Positions 1 through 5,952 of a stretch of 5,952 bases of DNA are shown here, piece by piece. How positions within the stretch are numbered: the first letter of the stretch is position 1; the number at the start of each line of letters is the position of its first letter. Below the pieces are notes generated by a model, which was not told where the DNA came from, ran no database searches, and was given only the letters and a program-made list of their open reading frames with translations. Source of the stretch: Clostridia bacterium (GTDB lineage: Bacteria > Bacillota_A > Clostridia > Christensenellales > Aristaeellaceae). The stretch is from assembly GCA_017938785.1 (NCBI GenBank), contig JAGBAU010000203.1:1-5952 (forward strand), read 5' to 3'. Made by a program: the position numbers and the translations under genes.

Positions 1-1419
<1,419 letters not shown>

Positions 1420-1429
1420 TATAAAGAAT

Positions 1430-1434
1430 CCTCC
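1430..1434 (-). promoter_or_regulatory. Ribosome binding site of secA
   Basis: On the minus strand GGAGG lies ten bases before ATG 1419-1417. It is the best Shine-Dalgarno match near the start of the SecA homology and fixes the start codon. It directly abuts the 3' arm of the leader inverted repeat (1435-1440), so folding of the leader could affect ribosome access. Confidence 0.85.
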
Positions 1435-1454
1435 ATGCGTTTCTACTTACGCAT
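1435..1454 (-). other. Inverted repeat / possible 5' stem-loop in the secA leader
   Basis: The minus strand reads ATGCGT, an eight-base loop AAGTAGAA, then ACGCAT: a perfect 6-bp inverted repeat ending one base before the GGAGG ribosome binding site. The predicted -10 box at 1460-1465 would place the transcript start at about 1453-1454, so the stem would sit at the very 5' end of the mRNA. There is no T-run after it, so it is not a Rho-independent terminator. It may stabilise the mRNA or tune translation, or be chance; a 6-bp stem is weak evidence. Confidence 0.45.
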
Positions 1455-1459
1455 TATAT

Positions 1460-1489
1460 AGTATAGCACAGCTTGCCATGTTTTGACAA
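1460..1489 (-). promoter_or_regulatory. Predicted sigma-A/sigma-70 promoter of secA
   Basis: On the minus strand a -35 box TTGTCA (1489-1484; consensus TTGACA) is separated by 18 bases from a -10 box TATACT (1465-1460; consensus TATAAT). TGC immediately before the -10 makes it an extended -10. The predicted start is near 1453-1454, about 34 bases before the secA ATG. The -35 lies seven bases beyond the stop codon of the upstream gene, in a locally AT-rich gap. This suggests secA can be transcribed independently of the upstream operon. It is a match by eye, not an experimental start site. Confidence 0.72.
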
Positions 1490-1496
1490 ATGCGAA

Positions 1497-3941
1497 TTAC
1501 GGAATGCTTTCGAAGCTGCCCAGGCCGTGGAAGATGCGGCGCACATGGTAGCGGATGCGCTCGCTGCGGCGCATGCCGTTCAGGAACACCACATAGGCGT
1601 TGCGGCCGGCATTCAGGCCCTCGCGGGTAATTCCCTTGCCGGAATAGCGGCTGCGCACAACTTCGCTGACGAACAGCTCATAATCCGGATTCGGCAGGTT
1701 GGCGGTGACGCGCTGGGCAAAGGCGTCCGGCGTCTCGCCCGCCTGGGGCGCCTGGCCAATCTGGGAGAGCAGGGTCAGGATGCTGCGGTAGAGGATCATC
1801 GCCGCCATCTGCGCGCTCCGGGTGGAAACGCACAGCTTCAGGGGATCGGTATCATGGAGGCGCTTCTCCACCCACAAAACCGCAATCGCAATCAGCGCAG
1901 CCAGCACCAGTGCGATCAGCCATATCCACCAATGCTTGGGCTGATCATCCTCGAAATCCGGTTCATCCGGATCGTCCGGACTATCGTTGGGATCATCCGG
2001 CTCGTCCTCCGGAGGCGGCGGATTCTCTCCGTCCGGTTCCGGGGTGGGCGTGGGTTCATCCTTGGGCTCATCTTCGGAATCGCCGTCGGAATCATCCCCG
2101 GTTTCATCGTTGGGATTGTCCAGGTCTTCACCCGGGTCGGGCGTGGGCGTGGGATCGGGATTGCTGCCCACATCCGGACTGGGACTCGGTTCAGCCTCGC
2201 CCTCATGGTTGCCGTCGGAGGGACTCTCCTTGCCGGGTTCATGCACGGAGCCCTGGTCGGGCGGGGTACCGCTGTCATCCAGCGCATCCTCGCCGTACTG
2301 TTCCTCCACCGCGCGGGCGGTGGGATCAAAGGCCACCCAGCCCAGGCCGTTCAGGTAGACCTCTACCCATGCATGGGCATTCTTGCCGGTGACGATGCTC
2401 TCGCCGCCCGGCTGGGCCTGAACATAGTAACCCTCCACATATCTCGCCGGGATGCCCGCAATGCGGCACATCACCGCCATGGAGGATGCGAAATAGCTGC
2501 AATAGCCTTCCTTCGATTCCAGCAGAAACCAGGATACGAAATCTTTGCCCACCTCTGGATAGCCGCCGTCCAGGGTATAGCTGTAGTTCTGCGCCAGATA
2601 ATTCTGGATGGCGTAGGCCTTTTCGGCAGCATTGTTGGTGTTCTGGGTCAGTTCCACCGCCAGGGCATACACCTGGGAATCCACGCCGCCCGGCAGGGCG
2701 GTATAATTTTCCAGCGCCGCCTGGTAGCGGTTATCCTGCATATTCGCCTTCTGGGCAGCTGCGGCAACGAGGCCGTCCTGGCTGCGGGGAACGCGGGCAG
2801 TGAAGCTGTAGGCATCGCCGTCCATCACTTTCCGGGTCAGGAAGATTTCGCCTGCGGAATTGTAGTATACCGCATCCGCAAGGCCCATCTCGAATTCCGA
2901 CATCTGCGCAGGCACGAACAGGGTGCTCGTTCCCTCCGCCAGCATCTGAACCCTGGCAGAGCGGGTTTCAAAGCCCTCGCTGTTCTTCGCAGACTGGGCG
3001 TCGAACACGCTGTTGCGCACGCCGCGATGGGTGAAATCATAGTAAAGATAGCGGGCCTTCACCTGGTCGTCCACCCAGGAATAGCCGGTGTAGCTGCGCT
3101 TGATGGTGCCGCGCAGCAGAAGGCTGGAATCGGTTTCCACCTTCATGACCACGTCTTCCGTGGGATCCGCCGGGCCGCCCAGCATAGCGACCACTTCATC
3201 GTCCACCATGCCCGCATGGTCATAGCCCTTTTCGTTGATGGAGAAGGCCATGCGCTCCTCGGTGAAGCGGATATAATCTTTCACCACGGAGCGGATGCGG
3301 TTGGCCAGGTTTTCCATGGGCTCCCAGGTGGTACGGCTCGCAGGCGCCAACAGCAGCGCCGCCACCGTCAAAACCGCCGCAGGCACAAGCAGCATGGGCC
3401 GCACACCTTCCCGGCGGAAATCTGCGGACATGGCAAAGGCAGCCACGCCCGCAATCAGGCCCGGCAATGCCGCCCACAGGGAAATATCTTCATTTACAGC
3501 CAGCGCGCAGATCACCACCGCCAGCAAAACCATCAGCGCAAAGGGCACGCAGCCGGGCAGGCGAACAAAGCCCGAAAACAGTGCACCCAGCGCAATCGCA
3601 AGCAGAAAGGCAATACCCGTTCCCGCTGCGGCATAGGCCGTGCAGTCCAGCTGTCCGCCCGCCTCAACAAAGGAACGGACCATGCCGACGATGCCCGCGC
3701 CGTAACCGGCCAGCATCGCACCGAAAGCAATGACCAGCACAATCGCCGCGCCTATGGTAAAGGCCGTGCCGCGCCGTCCGAGCTGCACAACAACCGCCGC
3801 CCCGCAGGCAAGCAAATAGACCGGCAGCCAGGCAATTTCAAAGCCCAGCCCCCGCGCCGCCAGGAAAGCGGCGCAGCCGGCCATCAGGGTTGCGGTCAGC
3901 ACCGTGCAGACAGCGCTGAGCATACGGTTCATTCTATCCAT
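1497..3941 (-). CDS. TgpA-like membrane transglutaminase/cysteine-protease-fold protein, 814 aa
   Basis: This membrane protein belongs to the transglutaminase-like (papain-fold) family encoded next to MoxR and DUF58 genes. Seven hydrophobic segments are seen near residues 8-29, 34-54, 60-84, 103-126, 130-149, 153-172 and 181-200; the positive loops (QLGRR, VRLPG, FRREGVR) predict a cytoplasmic N-terminus and an outside region after segment 7. A 200-residue outside region precedes the catalytic core, whose triad is complete: Cys481 in EGYCSYFASSMAVMCR, His523 in NAHAWVEVY and Asp539 in WVAFDPT. Residues about 551-668 are an acidic Pro/Thr/Ser-rich linker, 671-691 an eighth membrane segment, and 692-814 a cytoplasmic tail resembling DUF4129 (GETPDAFAQRV, RSRYSGKGIT). 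ATG 3941 is chosen because GAGG lies six bases upstream; Met4 and Met7 are less well placed. The gene starts 12 bp after the DUF58 stop and ends in TAA. Substrate unknown; it could be a protease, an amidase or a true transglutaminase. Confidence 0.93.
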   Translation of the reverse strand: MDRMNRMLSAVCTVLTATLMAGCAAFLAARGLGFEIAWLPVYLLACGAAVVVQLGRRGTAFTIGAAIVLVIAFGAMLAGYGAGIVGMVRSFVEAGGQLDCTAYAAAGTGIAFLLAIALGALFSGFVRLPGCVPFALMVLLAVVICALAVNEDISLWAALPGLIAGVAAFAMSADFRREGVRPMLLVPAAVLTVAALLLAPASRTTWEPMENLANRIRSVVKDYIRFTEERMAFSINEKGYDHAGMVDDEVVAMLGGPADPTEDVVMKVETDSSLLLRGTIKRSYTGYSWVDDQVKARYLYYDFTHRGVRNSVFDAQSAKNSEGFETRSARVQMLAEGTSTLFVPAQMSEFEMGLADAVYYNSAGEIFLTRKVMDGDAYSFTARVPRSQDGLVAAAAQKANMQDNRYQAALENYTALPGGVDSQVYALAVELTQNTNNAAEKAYAIQNYLAQNYSYTLDGGYPEVGKDFVSWFLLESKEGYCSYFASSMAVMCRIAGIPARYVEGYYVQAQPGGESIVTGKNAHAWVEVYLNGLGWVAFDPTARAVEEQYGEDALDDSGTPPDQGSVHEPGKESPSDGNHEGEAEPSPSPDVGSNPDPTPTPDPGEDLDNPNDETGDDSDGDSEDEPKDEPTPTPEPDGENPPPPEDEPDDPNDSPDDPDEPDFEDDQPKHWWIWLIALVLAALIAIAVLWVEKRLHDTDPLKLCVSTRSAQMAAMILYRSILTLLSQIGQAPQAGETPDAFAQRVTANLPNPDYELFVSEVVRSRYSGKGITREGLNAGRNAYVVFLNGMRRSERIRYHVRRIFHGLGSFESIP
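1938..2291 (-). repeat. Low-complexity acidic Pro/Thr/Ser-rich linker coding segment
   Basis: Codons 551-668 of the TgpA-like gene encode about 118 residues dominated by Asp, Glu, Pro, Ser and Thr. Degenerate (S/T)P and DP/EP units recur, such as SPSPD, DPTPTPDPGED, DEPTPTPEPDGENPPPPEDE and DDPNDSPDDPDEPDFEDD. It lies between the transglutaminase core and the last membrane segment, so it is predicted to be outside the cell and disordered, tethering the enzyme away from the membrane. Loss of this length would not be expected to break the flanking domains, so length variation between strains is likely. Confidence 0.85.
2134..2159 (+). other. Putative G-quadruplex motif (five GGG runs) inside the linker
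   Basis: The plus strand has GGG at 2134-2136, 2139-2141, 2145-2147, 2151-2153 and 2157-2159, with loops of 2, 3, 3 and 3 bases. This fits the usual G3N1-7 rule with one spare run. It is the template strand for the TgpA-like gene and encodes Pro595 to Pro603 (PDPTPTPDP), so the motif may simply follow from Pro codons (CCC). The pattern is seen directly; folding is not shown. Confidence 0.55.
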
Positions 3942-3947
3942 TCTTTT

Positions 3948-3951
3948 CCTC
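3948..3951 (-). promoter_or_regulatory. Ribosome binding site of the TgpA-like gene
   Basis: GAGG on the minus strand lies six bases before ATG 3941-3939 and starts two bases after the DUF58 stop TAA (3956-3954). It decides for Met1 over Met4 and Met7. The short 12-bp gap with no room for a promoter supports cotranscription with the DUF58 gene. Confidence 0.75.
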
Positions 3952-3953
3952 AG

Positions 3954-5171
3954 TTACATTTCAAATAGATTGGCTTCCCCGGAAGCTGTTCCGGGAGCCG
4001 TTTCGGGCACGAAGCCCTCCTGCGCCCAGGGATCCACCGTCTCCACGATGGCGCCGGCCATCTTGAGCCGCTCCAGCATCTCGCGGGCGTCATCACGGGC
4101 CGCATCGGTAATCCAGATGAGCTTCACCTGGATACCCCTCTGCTGCATGCGCAGGGCGATATCCACCGTGCGGGTGGAAACGCGGCTGGTCACCAGCACC
4201 GCACCGCCGGTGCGCTGCATGCGCTGGAACATGAGCATCAGGATCTGTTCATAGGGGTAGGTGGAATCAAATTCCACGCGCATCAGAGCTTCCGCAAAGG
4301 AAGCCACATCCGCAGGCATGCGTCCGGAAAGCTCACGGGGCCTGCGGCTCTGCAAAGGCATGCGCACCGGGAAGCCGGCGTCCAGCTGCGCCTTGGCCGC
4401 GCTCAGCGCCACTTCGCAGATGTAGTCCTCCAGGGTGAGCTTCTGGTCGCGCAGAGCGGTAATTTCGCTCAGGTCGGGAATGATCAGGGTATCGGGGCGG
4501 GCGCTTTCCTCGAAGGTGCGCACCATCAGCTCGCGCTTGCGCATGGAAAGCTTCCAGTGCACCTTTTTCAATTCGTCGCCGTCCTGCCACTTGCGGATAT
4601 CCGAAGGGGAAGCGGCGTCCTCGGTGGCGCGGGAGCGGAACTCCGGCCCCACATCCGAGGGCTTCAGCTGCATCACCGGCGCATCGTTCACCCGGGGGCA
4701 AACCTCCACGCGCATGAGCTTTTTGCCGGACTTGCGGCTGAATTCAAACAGGCCGAAAATATCCTCCGCAGACAGCTTCGCCACGCCCACCTCATAATTA
4801 CCGCGATGGGGACAGCGGATCACATTGCGGAAGTTGCGCTTGGCAAAGGGCGGCGCTTCCACGCTCAGCTCCTGCCGTCCGCCCACGCCGCCGGGTACGT
4901 TCAACGTGACCCGCAGGCTGCCGGCGGGCAGAAGGGAGCGATGCTCCACGGTGAGGATGGTCATCAACTTATCGCCGCGCACAACCCGGGGCTTCACGCC
5001 CTTCATGGTCACGCGCACGGTAAACAGGGTCCATACAACCGAAATCAGTGCAAAGACCACCATCAATACCAGCACCAGAAACAGCGCATAGTAAATACGT
5101 CCGCCGGTGGCCAAACCTGCGCTCAGCAGGGCGACCATGGCCGCCAGCGAACCGATCAGACGCGCGCTCAC
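3954..5171 (-). CDS. DUF58-family membrane-anchored protein, 405 aa
   Basis: DUF58 proteins are regularly encoded beside MoxR ATPases and are thought to be their partners; they have a degenerate von Willebrand A-like region. Two hydrophobic segments (about 5-22 and 26-50) form an N-terminal hairpin, placing the rest in the cytoplasm. A beta-rich region follows (about 51-185, including PHRGNYEVG at 121-129). The family signature is DIRKWQDGDELKKVHWKLSMRK in two parts: DIRKWQDGD (191-199) and VHWKLSMRKRELMVRTFEE (204-222). After it comes DTLIIPDLSEI (227-237), the position of the VWA metal site, where only Asp233 and Ser235 of a DxSxS pattern remain. The start is GTG 5171-5169, overlapping the moxR stop by four bases; GAAGG (5176-5180) lies four bases upstream, and the next Met (Met12) falls inside the first membrane segment. 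The stop is TAA. Length is normal for the family. Its role, perhaps presenting substrates or linking MoxR to the membrane enzyme downstream, is inferred. Confidence 0.93.
   Translation of the reverse strand: MSARLIGSLAAMVALLSAGLATGGRIYYALFLVLVLMVVFALISVVWTLFTVRVTMKGVKPRVVRGDKLMTILTVEHRSLLPAGSLRVTLNVPGGVGGRQELSVEAPPFAKRNFRNVIRCPHRGNYEVGVAKLSAEDIFGLFEFSRKSGKKLMRVEVCPRVNDAPVMQLKPSDVGPEFRSRATEDAASPSDIRKWQDGDELKKVHWKLSMRKRELMVRTFEESARPDTLIIPDLSEITALRDQKLTLEDYICEVALSAAKAQLDAGFPVRMPLQSRRPRELSGRMPADVASFAEALMRVEFDSTYPYEQILMLMFQRMQRTGGAVLVTSRVSTRTVDIALRMQQRGIQVKLIWITDAARDDAREMLERLKMAGAIVETVDPWAQEGFVPETAPGTASGEANLFEM
5168..5171 (-). other. GTGA stop/start overlap coupling moxR-like and DUF58 genes
   Basis: The minus strand reads GTGA: the GTG (5171-5169) starts the DUF58 protein and the TGA (5170-5168) ends the MoxR-like protein. 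Such four-base overlaps usually mean translational coupling by ribosome re-initiation, which would keep the two partners in a fixed ratio. Confidence 0.85.
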
Positions 5172-5952
5172 TTGACCTTCACCGGCACCTGCACGCTCTG
5201 CATCACGCCCGAGAGCACGCGCTCGGCGGTCATGTTGCGCATGCGCGCTTCGGGAGAGAGCACCAGGCGGTGAGCCAGCACAGGCTCGGCCATCTTCTGC
5301 ACATCCTCAGGCAGCACATAATCGCGGCCGTCCAGGATGGCACAGGCCTGGGATGCACGCAGCAGGGAAATGGCTGCGCGGGTGGAAACGCCCAGCTGCA
5401 GCGCGCCGTTGCGGCGGGAAGCTGCGGCGATATTGGAGATATAGGCGCGCACCTCGCGGGAGGTATGTACGCCCTCCACCTCCTGCTGGAGGCGCAGGAT
5501 ATCGCCGCTTGTGCAGATGGGGCGCAGTTCCTCCATGGGCTTTTTACCGCTGGTGTAGCGCTCGAGGATGTCGGTCTCCTCCTCTGCGGTGGGATAGCCG
5601 ATGGACACGCGCATGAAGAAGCGGTCCAGCTGGGCCTCCGGCAACGGATAGGTGCCCACAAAGTCCACCGGGTTCTGGGTAGCCAGCACGATGAAGGGCT
5701 GGGGCATGGCATAGGTGGTGCCGTCCACGGAAACCTGACCCTCCTCCATGACCTCCAGCAGGGAGGACTGGGTCTTGGGCGAGGTGCGGTTGATTTCATC
5801 CGCCAGGACGATCTGGCTCATGATCATGCCGGGGCGGTATTCCAGTTCGCCGGTTTTGAAGTTCGCAATGGAAAAGCCGGTGATATCGCTGGGCGTGATA
5901 TCCGGGGTGAACTGGATGCGCTTGAAGGAGCAGTCCAGGGAGCGGGCCAGGG
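5168..5952 (-). CDS. MoxR-family AAA+ ATPase, C-terminal 260 residues (5' end outside window)
   Basis: MoxR ATPases are hexameric AAA+ chaperone-like machines that help assemble or activate partner proteins with VWA-type domains. The frame is open from the window edge; the first full codon is 5950-5948, giving LARSLDCSFKRIQFTPDITP and onward. In visible-residue numbering, Walker B is IVLADEIN (47-54, Asp51-Glu52), followed by RTSPKTQSSLLEVMEE. Sensor 1 is LATQNPVD (Asn93), with TYPLPEAQLDRFFMR after it holding the likely arginine finger (Arg110). Sensor 2 is GVSTRAA (Arg191), near LDGRDYVLPEDVQ. The MoxR family is usually a little over 300 residues, so about 50-60 are missing, including the Walker A loop. 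An internal Met at 5827 is not the start, since conserved sequence continues upstream. The gene runs into the DUF58 gene by a four-base overlap. Identity is secure at family level; the subfamily is not assigned. Confidence 0.95.
   Translation of the reverse strand, partial: LARSLDCSFKRIQFTPDITPSDITGFSIANFKTGELEYRPGMIMSQIVLADEINRTSPKTQSSLLEVMEEGQVSVDGTTYAMPQPFIVLATQNPVDFVGTYPLPEAQLDRFFMRVSIGYPTAEEETDILERYTSGKKPMEELRPICTSGDILRLQQEVEGVHTSREVRAYISNIAAASRRNGALQLGVSTRAAISLLRASQACAILDGRDYVLPEDVQKMAEPVLAHRLVLSPEARMRNMTAERVLSGVMQSVQVPVKVK

Noticed and set aside
1420..1435. Five-codon leader ORF (MEDSL) ending in TAATG over the secA start
   Set aside because: It has no ribosome binding site of its own, and its own codons contain the secA GGAGG. 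It is most simply a chance ATG in the leader, as is the three-codon ATG-CGT-AAG-TAG before it.
3873..3890. Possible lipoprotein lipobox (LMAGC) near the N-terminus of the TgpA-like protein
   Set aside because: The -3 residue is Met rather than Leu/Val/Ile, and the segment is the first of seven membrane helices, as expected for the TgpA type. Processing there would not suit the topology.
1473..3968. 831-codon plus-strand open frame opposite the TgpA-like gene
   Set aside because: It mirrors the minus gene in exact codon register, its length is explained by the absence of TTA/CTA/TCA codons, and its protein is His/Arg/Gly-rich with no recognisable domain. The minus-strand frame has clear membrane segments and a catalytic triad.
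4476..4501. Another G-rich run set on the plus strand within the DUF58 gene
   Set aside because: Four G-runs are present but the first loop is eight bases, outside the usual rule, and nothing else marks the site.
4557..5273. 238-codon plus-strand open frame opposite the DUF58 and moxR-like genes
   Set aside because: It is again in register with the DUF58 codons, is His/Gln/Arg-rich and spans a gene junction on the other strand.
5168..5827. Treating Met at 5827 as the start of the MoxR-like protein
   Set aside because: The frame stays open upstream to the window edge with conserved MoxR sequence (LARSLDCSFKRIQFTPDITP), so the gene is cut by the window, not short.

Overview
The window is a GC-rich (by eye) stretch in which every supported gene lies on the minus strand. 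Read in the direction of transcription, from high to low coordinates, it holds the 3' part of a MoxR-type AAA+ ATPase gene, a DUF58-family gene, a large membrane transglutaminase-like gene of the TgpA type, and the 5' two thirds of secA. Coding density is very high. The only real intergenic gap is the 77 bp before secA.

Organism: bacterial. The SecA sequence, the Shine-Dalgarno sites, the sigma-A-like promoter and the MoxR/DUF58/TgpA-type operon would fit a GC-rich member of the Bacillota, perhaps a gut-type clostridium. This is an inference from general resemblance; no species can be named.

Layout: (1) 5952-5168, moxR-like, cut at its 5' end by the window edge so that Walker A is missing. 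(2) 5171-3954, DUF58 protein, starting at a GTG that overlaps the moxR stop (GTGA). (3) 3941-1497, 814-residue TgpA-like protein, 12 bp after the DUF58 stop: seven N-terminal membrane segments, an extracytoplasmic transglutaminase core with a complete Cys-His-Asp triad, a long acidic Pro/Thr/Ser-rich linker, an eighth membrane segment and a cytoplasmic DUF4129-like tail. (4) 1496-1420, a short gap with a good extended -10 promoter, a 6-bp inverted repeat at the predicted 5' end of the transcript, and a GGAGG ribosome binding site. (5) 1419-1, secA, cut after residue 473.

The first three genes form the well-known but mechanistically poorly understood MoxR-DUF58-transglutaminase module, probably one translationally coupled transcript. 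The likely picture is a MoxR chaperone/remodelling ATPase acting on the DUF58 protein and, through it, on a membrane enzyme whose thiol-protease-like domain faces the cell surface. secA looks like a separate transcription unit with its own promoter, although no terminator separates it from the module.

I found no clearly new system. The items most worth a second look are a five-run G-quadruplex motif in the template strand of the TgpA linker, a 13-mer repeated in the same codon phase in all three module genes, and the hairpin at the start of the secA leader.
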